A stretch of 36,585 bases of DNA from Candidatus Hydrogenedentota bacterium (GCA_020849535.1 JADLGB010000309.1:1-36585); one strand, 5' to 3'. Counted from the first letter of the stretch, positions 20,973 to 29,958 are shown. The notes: generated by a model not told the origin, from the sequence alone. Translations and numbers: made by a program.

Positions 20973-22571
20973 GTGAGATATGGCACAATCACATGTTTGC
21001 GGAAGTCCATCGCGTTGGCCGCGGCCCTCACAGCCGCGAGCCTCTGCATCACGGGATGTCCCACACCGCCCAGCGACACCATTGAGCCCGGTACGGGCGG
21101 GGTCCACTGGCTGCGGATCGCCCACATCTCCGACACGCAGATCGTGGACGAGGAAAGCCCGAATCGCGCCGTGCGTCTTGCGGCACTCATGGATTCGGCG
21201 TGGCGACCCCAGGAAGCTTATGGACTCCAAACCTTGGACGCGACCCTGCGGGTCGTGAACGAGCACCATGCCGCCAAAGGCGATGACGTGCCTCCGATCG
21301 ACTTCGTGATCGCGACCGGCGATCTGACGGATGGCTGCCAGCACAACGAACTCCGCTGGTTCATCGACACGATGGACGGCCAATGGGTCCTGCCGGACTC
21401 GGGCGAACCGGATGGGGAGCTGCGCGAGGTGGCCCCGGAAGACAACCCGAAACTAGGCTTCCAGGCCGAGGGATTGGACCCTTCCATCCCCTGGTACACG
21501 GTCTACGGAAACCACGATGAACTTTCGGTTGGCACGTTCGCTGTGGATCGGGCTGCATCTGACCCGCAAGATTGGCGCGCGCCGTTGCTGCGTCCCGTCG
21601 CATCGGCGTTCGGGCTGCACCTCCTCGACAAGAATCTGGACGCGCTGGAGCCCACCAGCTTGTACAGCCCCGCTATTCTACGCGGTAGTGTAGAACTCAT
21701 GGACCCCGACACGCTGCAGCTTCTTCTGGGTGACCTTGAGGCGGGCCGTTTTGTCGCAGATCCGCGGCGTCATTTCTCGCGGCGCACAGAATTCATCGAA
21801 GAGCACTTCAATACCACTACTGCGCCTGCCGGCCACGGATTTGATGAAGGCAATATTGCGAGCGGTCTCACGCGCTACTCGGTCCATCCCAAGGAAGGCA
21901 TCCCGGTGCGGCTCGTCGTGATGGATACCGTGGCCCCGAATCCACCTCCTGGCCTGCCCGCACACTACGGCGTCATGACGCGGGAACAATTCGAGTCCTT
22001 CGTCAAGCCGGAGATAGAAGACGCGCAGGCCGATGGCGAATTCGTCATCCTGGCGTCCCACCATCCTTCCGAGGATTTTGATTTGCCCTACCCGCAAGAG
22101 CAGGTGCGCACGCCAGAATGGAGAGAGTACGTTTCGAGCCAGCCGAACATCATTGCCCACCTCTGCGGGCACACGCACGTGAATTATGTGGAGTACGTGG
22201 ACGGCGCCTATCCCTATTACGAGATCCAGACGGGTTCCATTATTGACTATCCGCAGGAAGGCCGGATGCTCGACATCTACTATGATGAAGGCACGGACAC
22301 CATCCGGCTGGAAAGTGCGATGTTCAGCCATATGGAAGATCCGACGCGGCTTTCGGAGGAGTCCTACCGGCGTTCGGTGATCCATGCCAGCAACTCCAAG
22401 TCCGCGCGGCCTGCCCAGGCGTTGGACACGCAATTGAAGGACGCCGCGCGGGCCTCGGGCATGGCGCCGGTGGATATGTTTCCTGCGCAGCCGGCAGCGG
22501 ACGCCGCGTATGGCAGGGAATCGGACCGCGACTTTGTGGCCACATTCCGGCGCGCGATGCAGCGCCGATGA
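20973..22571 (+). CDS. Lipoprotein metallophosphoesterase (calcineurin-like)
   Basis: The 532-residue protein has a lipoprotein signal: a basic start, a hydrophobic core (SIALAAALTAASLCITGC) and the lipobox ITGC near residue 27. It would be anchored to a membrane facing the periplasm or outside. The metallophosphoesterase motifs are in order: IAHISDTQI near 48-56 with the variant D-T-Q in place of the usual D-x-H, TGDLTDG, VYGNHDEL, ILASHHPSEDF and CGHTHVNYV. This variant first motif is known in a subgroup of the family (the PPA1498-like type), whose substrate is not defined. A GTG start at 20973 is preceded by GGAG at reasonable spacing. The purU gene starts 21 bp downstream, so a shared transcript is possible, though the functions are unrelated. 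Confidence 0.85.
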   Translation: MRYGTITCLRKSIALAAALTAASLCITGCPTPPSDTIEPGTGGVHWLRIAHISDTQIVDEESPNRAVRLAALMDSAWRPQEAYGLQTLDATLRVVNEHHAAKGDDVPPIDFVIATGDLTDGCQHNELRWFIDTMDGQWVLPDSGEPDGELREVAPEDNPKLGFQAEGLDPSIPWYTVYGNHDELSVGTFAVDRAASDPQDWRAPLLRPVASAFGLHLLDKNLDALEPTSLYSPAILRGSVELMDPDTLQLLLGDLEAGRFVADPRRHFSRRTEFIEEHFNTTTAPAGHGFDEGNIASGLTRYSVHPKEGIPVRLVVMDTVAPNPPPGLPAHYGVMTREQFESFVKPEIEDAQADGEFVILASHHPSEDFDLPYPQEQVRTPEWREYVSSQPNIIAHLCGHTHVNYVEYVDGAYPYYEIQTGSIIDYPQEGRMLDIYYDEGTDTIRLESAMFSHMEDPTRLSEESYRRSVIHASNSKSARPAQALDTQLKDAARASGMAPVDMFPAQPAADAAYGRESDRDFVATFRRAMQRR

Positions 22572-22592
22572 CACATACTATACGGGGGAGCC

Positions 22593-23441
22593 ATGACGCA
22601 GACGGTATTGCTGATTCAGTGTCCCGACAAGAAGGGGATTGTCGCGCGCGTTTCCGATTTCATCTTTCGCAGCGAGTGCAACATCCTGACATCCGACCAG
22701 CACACGACCGATCCCGAAGGGGGCCGCTTCTTCATGCGGCTGCTGTTCTCGCTGGACGAGGAGCGGGTGAACCGCGAAACGCTCGAGAAGGGCTGGCGCG
22801 AAGTCGCCGAAGAACTCCAGGCCACTTGGGAAATCCACTACTCCACCGAAACGCCGCGCATGGGGATCCTGGTGTCGAAACAGGATCACTGCCTCTTCGA
22901 CCTGCTCTACCGTCATCGCAGCGGGGAACTGCGGGTCACGATTCCGAAGGTAATCAGCAATCACGAGGACTGCCGGGAACTCGTCGAACGCTACGACATC
23001 CCCTTCCACTACGTGCCGGTCACTCCCGAGACCAAGTTGCGGGCGGAGCAAGGCATCCTCGATCTCGTGCAGGACACCGATTTCCTGGTGCTTGCCCGCT
23101 ACATGCGCATTCTCTCCGATGGGTTTCTCGCGGCCTACAAGCGCGACATCATCAACATCCATCACAGCTTCCTGCCGTCTTTCAAAGGCGCGGACCCGTA
23201 CCGGCAGGCCTACGAGCGCGGCGTCAAGATCATCGGCGCCACGGCGCATTACGTCACTCCCGCCCTGGATGAAGGGCCAATCATCGAGCAGATGGTCGAG
23301 CGCGTCTACTACAAGGACACGGTCGAGGACCTGAAACGCAAAGGCAGGAACCTCGAGAAGCTGGCCCTGGCCAACGCTATTCACGCGCATCTGGATCACC
23401 GGATCATCCGCCACGCGCAGCGCACCATCGTGTTTCAGTAG
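22593..23441 (+). CDS. purU: Formyltetrahydrofolate deformylase
   Basis: PurU hydrolyses 10-formyl-tetrahydrofolate to formate and tetrahydrofolate, balancing one-carbon pools and supplying formate to the alternative purine formyltransferase. The 282-residue length is standard. An N-terminal ACT domain (residues 1-80, VLLIQCPDKKGIVARVSDFI) is followed by a formyltransferase fold. The catalytic triad is present: Asn188 and His190 in INIHHSFLPSFKGADPY, and Asp226 in YVTPALDEGPI. The family string LARYMRILSDGF is also intact. GGGGGAG precedes the ATG. The gene follows the metallophosphoesterase by 21 bp. Confidence 0.97.
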   Translation: MTQTVLLIQCPDKKGIVARVSDFIFRSECNILTSDQHTTDPEGGRFFMRLLFSLDEERVNRETLEKGWREVAEELQATWEIHYSTETPRMGILVSKQDHCLFDLLYRHRSGELRVTIPKVISNHEDCRELVERYDIPFHYVPVTPETKLRAEQGILDLVQDTDFLVLARYMRILSDGFLAAYKRDIINIHHSFLPSFKGADPYRQAYERGVKIIGATAHYVTPALDEGPIIEQMVERVYYKDTVEDLKRKGRNLEKLALANAIHAHLDHRIIRHAQRTIVFQ

Positions 23442-23464
23442 CCGCTTTTCCGCGTGGACGCGGG

Positions 23465-23473
23465 TGCTATACT
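23465..23473 (+). promoter_or_regulatory. Extended -10 promoter for the GH-A-like glycosidase
   Basis: TGCTATACT fits the extended -10 pattern (TGn plus TATACT). It lies 24 bp after the purU stop and about 40 bp before the TTG start, giving a short leader with the AGGAGG ribosome-binding site. Confidence 0.45.
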
Positions 23474-23513
23474 CTGCGTGCGCGTGAGCCACGCGCGTCA
23501 GGAGGGAACCAGC

Positions 23514-26000
23514 TTGGCGCGACGCCGCAGACTGAAAGACCGTACGATCATTCTCGCGTGCTTTCTATTGTCAATCGTTGGCACTTCCGCCGCGGTTGTT
23601 TACCTTCGCCTGCCGCACACCACGCGTCAAGAGCGCACGGACCTTGCCGTCAACGAAGATCCAGCGGGAAGTGAAAGCCGAGCAGAGCCTACCGTAATCA
23701 TCATCACCGGTAACGTCATCGTGCCGAAGGCCAAACGACTTGGCATCAACCTTGGAGGGCGTTCTCCCTACGGCGCGTCCCAGTTCATCAAGAACCTCAT
23801 CCCGAACCCCGGCTTCGAGTCCGCCGTCTACGGCAGCGTCCTTCACGCGGATGCGAAGGCCAACGGCACGCGGGTTCCACAGGCCTTCTGGGTCACGGAA
23901 TGGAACCACGAGCAGTACGGCGTCGGCCAGCCGGAAGGCTTCTGGGACGGCGCGGACTACGAGATCGTCTACGGGCCTGCGAAAGGACGGCGTGGAACAA
24001 TCAAACACTTCGCTCTGGAGAACAACCAGAACATCTTCTACCTGGACCAGTCCGGCACCGCACCGCAGGAATACGACGTGTTGCTCGTGCGCAAGGAACT
24101 CAAGGGCATCTTCGTGGGCACGCGGATGTCGGAGAATATCGCCGACACGGCCAACATCCGGCCCGAGAGTCCTGGCAAGCAGTCTCTTCACCTGAACGCC
24201 GCGTCCGGCTCCCCCACGTGGAATGTATATCTGGACAGCGAATGGCGCGATGGCGATGTCACCGCGGGCAAGTTGCTGGTGATCGAGGGACCGTGGCGCT
24301 TCGCGTTCTGGGCGCGGGGTGGGGAGAGCGGCGGGCAACTCCGCGCGCGCTTCTACCGCGAGGGCGAGACCGAGTTCGTGAACGAAGTGCTCACGCTTTC
24401 ACCGGAATGGCGGCTCTACGAATTCACATTCGACGCGGCGCCGGGCGTGGATCGTCGAGACGGATTTCGGGACGGGGATTACCATCCGCTCCTCGTGGTC
24501 AGTGTGACATTGGAAGGGGCTACTCCCGAGACGTGGCTCGACGATGCCTCGCTTGAACGCACCGATCAAACCAATCCTACTACCTTCACCGATGCGCTTG
24601 TGGAGCGGCTGCGGGAATTGCGCCCCGGCGTCCTTCGCGACTGGAGCACGCAGCTTGGTGAAACCCTCGAGAATCAACTCGCTGAGCCCTGGGCGCGCAA
24701 GACGGTCGGGTTCAGCCCGAAGCAACGCGCGGGTGGCGACTTCTCGTATTCACTTCACGAGTTTCTCGAACTGTGCGAGACGGTTGATGCGGAACCCTGG
24801 TATGTGATCCCGCCCACCTTCTCGCCGGAAGACTTGCGCGGCCTCGCCGAGTATCTGACCGCGCCCGCGGACGGCGCGCATCCTTTCGCGGACCGCCGAG
24901 CCGCGTCGGGCCATCCCGCTCCGTGGACGGACGCCTTTGCACAGATTCACCTCGAATACGGCAACGAAATGTGGGGTGCCGCATCCGGATCAGATCCCTT
25001 CTTCGGCGCTTCCGCACTGGGAGGCGTGCGGCTCGGCGAGATGGCCTCAGATCGCTTCGCGATGCTGAAGGCCCATCCGGCGTTTCGCGCGGAAGACTTC
25101 GATTTGATCATCGGAGGCCAGTATTACTTTCCGGGGCGTCAGGAAGAGATCCAAAGCAACAGCGTCGAGCACGACACCATCGCCCTCGCGCCGTATTTCG
25201 GAGGCCTCGACACGCACGACACGCCCCCGAACATGTACTACCCGCTTTTCGCACGGCCTTTCGAGGACGCAGGGAAGGGTAAGTTGCGCGAGTCCGCGGG
25301 CCTCATCCGACGCGCGGGTCGGAACACCGGCATGGCGATCTACGAGATCAACTTCCACACCACCGGCGGCGACATCCCCAGTGATATCCGGAATGATTTC
25401 GTGACCGGCGCGGGCGGCGCGATCGCATTGCCCATGCACATGCTGGTGTACCAACGCGATTTCGGCATTCGCACCCAGTGCGCCTTCACCGCGCTTCAGT
25501 ACTCATTCGACATGGGCAACAAGAACTACGTCCGGCTATGGGGCATGCTGCGGGACGTTGCCGCGACGGGTCGCAAGCGCCCGACGTGGCTTGGGGTGGA
25601 ACTCGCCAATCAGATCATCCAGGGCGATATGCTCGAGACCCTCCAATCCGGACCTAACCCTAGCTGGTATCAGCAGGCGCTGAACGGACTCGAACATGAC
25701 GTAGACTTCGCGTATATTCAGTCCTTCGCGTTCCGCGAGGGTGACGCCATCAGCGCGATACTCTTTAACCTCTGCCTGGAATTTGCGATGGACGTCTCCA
25801 TCGAAAGTCCGGCCCCACCTTCGCACGACGCGGCCATGCTGCGCCTTGCACCAGCCAGCATCGGCGACGACAATGAAGACCGCGAGCGCGTGACCATCGA
25901 AACCAGAACACTGGATGACTTCCGGTCCCCCTATCCCCTCACACTGCCCCCCCACTCCGTCACCGCCCTCCGCTGGACCACTGCGAACAAAGGATCCTGA
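23514..26000 (+). CDS. Membrane-anchored clan GH-A-like glycoside hydrolase
   Basis: The 828-residue protein has a basic N-terminus and one hydrophobic helix (IILACFLLSIVGTSAAVVYL, about 11-30), either an uncleaved anchor or a signal peptide. Residues about 60-360 look like a beta-sandwich, carbohydrate-binding region (NVYLDSEWRDGDVTAG, WRLYEFTFDA). A TIM-barrel-like part follows. The proposed acid/base is Glu485 in LEYGNEMWG, with the Asn-Glu pair characteristic of clan GH-A. The proposed nucleophile is Glu611 in AIYEINFHTTGG. The C-terminus (YPLTLPPHSVTALRW) looks like the sandwich that closes GH51 and related arabinofuranosidases. The family is not one I can name with confidence. I chose the TTG at 23514 because AGGAGG lies eight bases before it; the upstream ATG has none. 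Confidence 0.7.
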   Translation: MARRRRLKDRTIILACFLLSIVGTSAAVVYLRLPHTTRQERTDLAVNEDPAGSESRAEPTVIIITGNVIVPKAKRLGINLGGRSPYGASQFIKNLIPNPGFESAVYGSVLHADAKANGTRVPQAFWVTEWNHEQYGVGQPEGFWDGADYEIVYGPAKGRRGTIKHFALENNQNIFYLDQSGTAPQEYDVLLVRKELKGIFVGTRMSENIADTANIRPESPGKQSLHLNAASGSPTWNVYLDSEWRDGDVTAGKLLVIEGPWRFAFWARGGESGGQLRARFYREGETEFVNEVLTLSPEWRLYEFTFDAAPGVDRRDGFRDGDYHPLLVVSVTLEGATPETWLDDASLERTDQTNPTTFTDALVERLRELRPGVLRDWSTQLGETLENQLAEPWARKTVGFSPKQRAGGDFSYSLHEFLELCETVDAEPWYVIPPTFSPEDLRGLAEYLTAPADGAHPFADRRAASGHPAPWTDAFAQIHLEYGNEMWGAASGSDPFFGASALGGVRLGEMASDRFAMLKAHPAFRAEDFDLIIGGQYYFPGRQEEIQSNSVEHDTIALAPYFGGLDTHDTPPNMYYPLFARPFEDAGKGKLRESAGLIRRAGRNTGMAIYEINFHTTGGDIPSDIRNDFVTGAGGAIALPMHMLVYQRDFGIRTQCAFTALQYSFDMGNKNYVRLWGMLRDVAATGRKRPTWLGVELANQIIQGDMLETLQSGPNPSWYQQALNGLEHDVDFAYIQSFAFREGDAISAILFNLCLEFAMDVSIESPAPPSHDAAMLRLAPASIGDDNEDRERVTIETRTLDDFRSPYPLTLPPHSVTALRWTTANKGS

Positions 26001-26222
26001 ACTGGGAGCGCCACGCAGAGAGCGTGGCAGACCATGAAGATAGCACCGGTTTGACAGTTGAACCGCGCTCACCCAAATGACGGTGGCGCCCTTCTTTGCT
26101 GTGCGGTACGCCAATGCATTGGAAAAAACGGTACCGTCACCATCTGGGTGAGTGCCGTTCGATTTACAAGGCGGTGCTGTCTGCATTGTTTGCCACGCTG
26201 GTGCGTGGCGTTCCCAGGCTGA
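26001..26222. repeat. Family-P repeat, complete palindrome (copy 3)
   Basis: The left arm (26001-26090) and right arm (about 26130-26222) are inverted copies. Each contains GGGTGAGCGC-like, CCGGTGCTATCT-like and GCCACGC-hairpin-GCGTGGC strings. The arms are about 90 bp, with smaller hairpins at their outer ends (GCCACGCAGAGAGCGTGGC). Half-elements of the same family lie at 7720-7823 and 11396-11502. It abuts the stop codon of the glycosidase directly. It could act as a strong transcription barrier, but has no T-run. Confidence 0.7.
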
Positions 26223-26625
26223 ACTGCCGTTCTTAGGTTGAACCAAGCACTGTGTCACGCCGCAGGCGTGACGAGCGAGGCAGTATAGGGGAGCGTTCCG
26301 CTCTCACAATTCTCTGCGTTCCTCTGCGAACTCCGCGCCTCTGCGTTGGAGTGGCCCCGAATTACGGACGAGTCGCCCGCTCCCCCTTGCTCGCATCCCC
26401 TTGGCTGCCTCCTCCTTGGTGGTCTGTTTCTTGAATCGGTGCAATCGGTGAAATCGGTGGACAACTATCTTCGTTTCTCTGCGGCTACGCCGCGCTGGGC
26501 TGTGAGTACTTTGGCCTTTCAGGGCGTAGTTTGGACTTCACCAACTGCCGTCTTTGCCCTCATCATCTGCGGCTATCTGCGCCATCTGTGGAGAAAAGCC
26601 CCCTCTGGTTTCGCCCGCGCGTTAG
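26223..26625. other. Gene-free convergent region with a repeat copy
   Basis: This lies between the 3' ends of the GH-A-like and GH172 genes. It contains the Y repeat (26245-26500) and, at 26564-26598, words of the 'atctgcggctatctgcgccatctgtgg' kind. No gene was seen. Confidence 0.5.
26245..26500 (+). repeat. Unit Y, copy 2
   Basis: Direct-orientation match to 8361-8600 over about 250 bp, including AGCGAGGCAGTA, GCGTTCCGCT, CTTGGTGGTC, TTGAATCGGT and GCGGCTACGCCG. It immediately follows the family-P palindrome. Confidence 0.75.
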
Positions 26626-28686
26626 CTATTGCTTCTGAATCCAGAAGAAGTCGATGGGGACGCTCTTGCCTCCGCTGTCAAAGCGGATCGTGATGCGGTG
26701 GTCGCCCTTCGTCAGGTCGCGGGGCGCGGTGTCCATGCAGCGTTCCATAACGCGGGACGCGTCATGGAGATCCCAGGAACCCGCTTCGGCGTCGTCCACG
26801 AACATCGTGATCTTCCCCGACTTGGCGTCGAGCCCAAGCGCGGGGCGCACAACGTAACGGCCAGCCTCAGCGATCGGAATCGTAAACACAGCCGTGTCGC
26901 CTTCCTGCTTCGGACTCCACCGGTAGATGCCGCCGCGCGCCCACAGCGCCGCCTTCTCGAGGATCACATCATCGCGCGGTTCGTCCACTTCCTCCGCCTG
27001 ATAGAAGACCGAGTTGCTCGCCGCGCCGCGGGCCGCCGGCTCCCACGGCGGCAACACCTGCGGACGCACATCCTCGGGCGCGATCGTGACGTGATCGTCG
27101 ATAGCGCCGGGCCTCGCGTAGTAGTAACCGATACGCCCGTAGGCCATGCCGTGGTTCAGCTCATGCGGGAACAACTCCATGTAGAACGCAATGCTGTTGC
27201 CAAACGGCAGGTCGTCCAGCACATGCCACCGATGGTTCGTGACGAAACCGCGGTTTGCGGGACCGTCGTTGCGCGGCTGGCCGCAATATGGGAACACGAA
27301 GATGTCGGGACTCGACCAGGCATAGTTGTAATAATCCTCGGACCCGGTGCCAAACGTCGAGGGCCGGACATCGTTATCGACGAAGATCTTCTCGTCGCCT
27401 TCACCCCACCAATTGCCGCCCGGCGACGGTACGTCATTCGGGTTCAACACGTAGGACACGCTGCCCACGTACGCGCCGACACCGCGCGCCACGAGGAAGG
27501 GGATGTCCTGCGGTTCCGCGCCGGAGGCAGTCAATCCGTGATCGATGCGCCAGCGCGCGCGGAAATGCATCGAGATGTCGTCGTTCCACGTGTACGGCGC
27601 GACGAGGGCCTCACCTTCAACGGTCACTGCCTGCGCGCCGAGATTCTCGAAGTAGACCTTTGCGTTCTTGGCGTACGGCATGACGAAGCGGCAGGTCATC
27701 GTGCCATCCGCTTCGACGGTGAACGGCACGGAGTCATAGGGATTCACACCAGGCGCGGCACCGAAGAAGTCGCCCACGGGTGCCTGCACCTGGCCCCACG
27801 TCGAGCCATCGCAGGTTACATGCAGCAGTGTCTGTCGCAGTGCCAGCACCGGGTCCTTCGCGGACACGCGCAAGGTCAGGCGTTCGATGGCGCCGGGCCC
27901 GTCGAGGCTGAGAGCCTCCACGCGCGCTCCCGGTTCCACCGAGACGTTCAGCGCGCGAGACGTCTCCTTGGAATGGTAGGGCCACGTCGCGCCAGGGCTC
28001 TTCAATATACCGGACACGCGGCGAATAGATTCCGCGTGTGTCTTCAGATCCTCGGCGCGAAACGTGACCACCTCCGCGGGCCCTTCATAGACGCGTAGCT
28101 GGACCTGGTAGAAGTGAATCTTCTTTACGTCTCCGATCCACACGATACGGCACGCGTTCGCGAAAGGCATGGGACAATATGCCGCGTTGCGCTGGTAGAA
28201 CGTGCCGTCCAGCATACTCGGTTCAAGCCCCGCCTTCTGCGCGTACGCGGTCCAAGGGTGCAAGAGGAAATCCTGGGCCGATCCGTCGTACACCGGATCG
28301 GCACTCCCATCGAGATACACGCGAAGCGTACCCTCGATTGCCGCGGTCCATACACGCACGATGGCCCCCGCGCCTTGGATGTCGCAGACCAGGTATTCGC
28401 CGATACCGTCCGCTCCGGGTTCCTTGAGGACAGCCTCGAAGTTCGGAATGGGCTCCCCTCCGAACCCGTCCGAGTTGGCAAACCAGTTCGGTCCACCGGG
28501 CACCGAGCTTTGATGATCGTAAGATGAGAATTGCAGTGTGCGGTAGTCGGGCTCGCGTGCTTCCGACAGGCGAAACATATCCACCATCTCGTTCACGAGA
28601 GTCCCCGTGGTAATGGGCTCCGCACTTGCCGCAACGGGAAACATAACGAGACAGACCGCGAAACCGATGCGCAAAACAGAGATCAT
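26626..28686 (-). CDS. GH172 (DUF2961) glycoside hydrolase with C-terminal carbohydrate-binding-like domain
   Basis: The 686-residue secreted protein has a signal peptide (ISVLRIGFAVCLVMFPVAAS). It carries the DUF2961 pattern: SSYDHQSSVPGGPNWFANSD at 54-73, DIQGAGAIVRVWTA, GEGDEKIFVDND, FGTGSEDYYNYAW and MELFPHELNHGMAYGR. DUF2961 is the catalytic module of family GH172, whose studied members act on furanosides of fructose or arabinose. The two acidic strings GEGDEKI and GTGSEDY are where the family's catalytic glutamates lie, from memory. Residues about 585-686 form an extra beta-sandwich that would bind sugar. AAGGAGGAG lies eight bases before the ATG. It is transcribed singly, convergent with the GH-A-like gene and divergent from the polyprenol-kinase-like gene, which suggests a joint role in arabinose- or rhamnose-rich glycan use. 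Confidence 0.88.
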   Translation of the reverse strand: MISVLRIGFAVCLVMFPVAASAEPITTGTLVNEMVDMFRLSEAREPDYRTLQFSSYDHQSSVPGGPNWFANSDGFGGEPIPNFEAVLKEPGADGIGEYLVCDIQGAGAIVRVWTAAIEGTLRVYLDGSADPVYDGSAQDFLLHPWTAYAQKAGLEPSMLDGTFYQRNAAYCPMPFANACRIVWIGDVKKIHFYQVQLRVYEGPAEVVTFRAEDLKTHAESIRRVSGILKSPGATWPYHSKETSRALNVSVEPGARVEALSLDGPGAIERLTLRVSAKDPVLALRQTLLHVTCDGSTWGQVQAPVGDFFGAAPGVNPYDSVPFTVEADGTMTCRFVMPYAKNAKVYFENLGAQAVTVEGEALVAPYTWNDDISMHFRARWRIDHGLTASGAEPQDIPFLVARGVGAYVGSVSYVLNPNDVPSPGGNWWGEGDEKIFVDNDVRPSTFGTGSEDYYNYAWSSPDIFVFPYCGQPRNDGPANRGFVTNHRWHVLDDLPFGNSIAFYMELFPHELNHGMAYGRIGYYYARPGAIDDHVTIAPEDVRPQVLPPWEPAARGAASNSVFYQAEEVDEPRDDVILEKAALWARGGIYRWSPKQEGDTAVFTIPIAEAGRYVVRPALGLDAKSGKITMFVDDAEAGSWDLHDASRVMERCMDTAPRDLTKGDHRITIRFDSGGKSVPIDFFWIQKQ

Positions 28687-28804
28687 GCGAAGCTCCTCCT
28701 TGTTTGTGTATCGCCGTCATGGTACATGTGCGCGCGATGATGCGCAAGGGTGCGCCGCGGGCCAAGGAATGGGAAGCGCCGAGAGCCGATCGGGCTGCCC
28801 TTCT

Positions 28805-28985
28805 TTTCACGCCTGCGGCGTGACAGCGCAGCGCTTCATTCAAGTGATCGGCCTGACGGCCTGTATCGTCTGCCACGCGCATCGTCGCATGTGAGCCCTG
28901 GCATGCGCGCAGGATTCTTCCTCACGGTTCCGATATCACTCCGTTACGTACCTTTCCAACGCTCCTGTTGAATTGGACTGATCTC
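28805..28985 (-). repeat. Unit X, inverted copy 2
   Basis: Reverse-complement match to 8136-8372. It shares AGTCCAATTCAACAGGAGCG, GTGATATCGGAACCGTG and GATCACTTGAATGAAGCGCT (the last two read on the minus strand), and lacks about 100 bp of the middle that copy 1 has. Confidence 0.75.
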
Positions 28986-29057
28986 AGCCGCTTGGACCTC
29001 CTTCGCCAAGGCGCCGCCTGGTCGAATGCGAAAGTCGTTAACGATGTTTGCGAATAG

Positions 29058-29138
29058 GGACCCAGCGATGAATCGCCGGGCGATCGTCATTCGCCCTTGC
29101 GGGTTGAACTTGCCCCGAAAGACGGTGGTTCGGGCAAG
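29058..29138. repeat. 'CCCAGCGAT' repeat copy and adjacent hairpin
   Basis: CCCAGCGATGAATCGCCGGG followed by TTCGCCCTTGCGGG resembles the inner units of the element at 6779-7252. The next hairpin pairs CTTGCCCCGAA (29109-29119) with TTCGGGCAAG (29129-29138). Confidence 0.5.
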
Positions 29139-29187
29139 GGTGACCGTTTCCAGGGTGAAACTCCCGCTCGCGTTATCGACTGGGGAA

Positions 29188-29196
29188 TGCTATCGT
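29188..29196 (+). promoter_or_regulatory. Extended -10 box for a leaderless kinase-like transcript
   Basis: TGCTATCGT has the TGn motif and a TAT-starting -10, six bases before the ATG at 29203. A transcript would start at the ATG or nearly so, and no ribosome-binding site is seen. Confidence 0.3.
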
Positions 29197-29202
29197 CTAC
29201 CC

Positions 29203-29958
29203 ATGCGCGCGCTCGTTGAGTTCATTGCGACGAATCTCCCCACGCCTTCCGAGGCAGCGCTGTTTGGACCCCCTGCCCTGATCTGGGCTTTCGCATGGCT
29301 GGCGCTCGCTGGAATTCTCAAGCGTCGCGCGCAATGGCCCACCGGTTATACCCGCAAAGTATTTCACTTCGGCATCTTCGTTTCCGCCGCCCTGCTCCAG
29401 GCCACCGCTGGCACCCGCGCCGTGTGTCTCTTCGGCGCGATGACGAGCCTTGTCATTCTCTACGCGGTGCTGCGCGGCGAGGGCCACCTGCTCTACGAGG
29501 CCATTGCGCGCGAAAAGGACGCGCCGCATCGCACGCTTTACATCGCTGTGCCCTATGCCGCCACGCTCGCGGGTGGCGTGTTGTCCACGATCTGGTTTGG
29601 GCCGATGGCCATGACCGGTTTTCTCGTAACGGGTCTGGGCGATGCCGTGGGTGAACCCGTCGGCACGCGGTTCGGTCAGCACCGCTACCGCGTGCCCTCC
29701 ATGCGCGGCGTTCGCTGCACGCGAAGCCTCGAAGGTTCCTTGGCCGTGTTCATCGTTTCCGCTCTATCCGTGTTGGCCGCGATGCACTTCACGGCGGACA
29801 CGGGGTTCAACGCCCGCGCCCTGGTTTCCGCAGTCCTCATCGGCACCGCCGCGGCCCTGTGTGAGGCCGTCTCTCCCCACGGGTGGGACAATCTCACCAT
29901 GCAGCTTGTCCCCACGGCCCTCGCGGCGTTTGCCGTGCAAGGGCCGCTCTCGTGGTAG
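29203..29958 (+). CDS. Polyprenol/phytol-kinase-like membrane enzyme (SEC59/DGK1/VTE5 family)
   Basis: The 251-residue protein has about six to seven transmembrane helices. It carries the motifs of the CTP-dependent lipid kinases related to phytol kinase and dolichol kinase: RKVFHFGIF near the N-terminus, GLGDAVGEPVGTRFGQHRYR, the SMRGVRCTRSLEGSLAVF stretch and, near the end, LCEAVSPHGWDNLTM. Members phosphorylate a long-chain alcohol such as phytol, farnesol or dolichol. The natural alcohol here is unknown. A possible role is recycling of an isoprenoid for the glycan-carrier lipid used by the glycosyltransferase in this window, but that is inference. The start is the ATG at 29203 because an extended -10 box lies six bases upstream; longer readings run into repeats. 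The GH106 gene starts 38 bp after it. Confidence 0.85.
   Translation: MRALVEFIATNLPTPSEAALFGPPALIWAFAWLALAGILKRRAQWPTGYTRKVFHFGIFVSAALLQATAGTRAVCLFGAMTSLVILYAVLRGEGHLLYEAIAREKDAPHRTLYIAVPYAATLAGGVLSTIWFGPMAMTGFLVTGLGDAVGEPVGTRFGQHRYRVPSMRGVRCTRSLEGSLAVFIVSALSVLAAMHFTADTGFNARALVSAVLIGTAAALCEAVSPHGWDNLTMQLVPTALAAFAVQGPLSW

Larger units (their letters stand above)
28687..29202. other. Gene-free divergent region with repeat copies
   Basis: It lies between the GH172 and polyprenol-kinase-like genes. It holds the inverted X repeat (28805-28985), a degenerate CCCAGCGATGAATCGCCGGG copy near 29058-29078, and a hairpin CTTGCCCCGAA/TTCGGGCAAG at 29109-29138. No gene seen. Confidence 0.5.

Noticed and set aside
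26629..28098. 489-residue plus-strand frame antisense to the GH172 gene
   Set aside because: It is fully antisense to a gene with clear family motifs and signal peptide.
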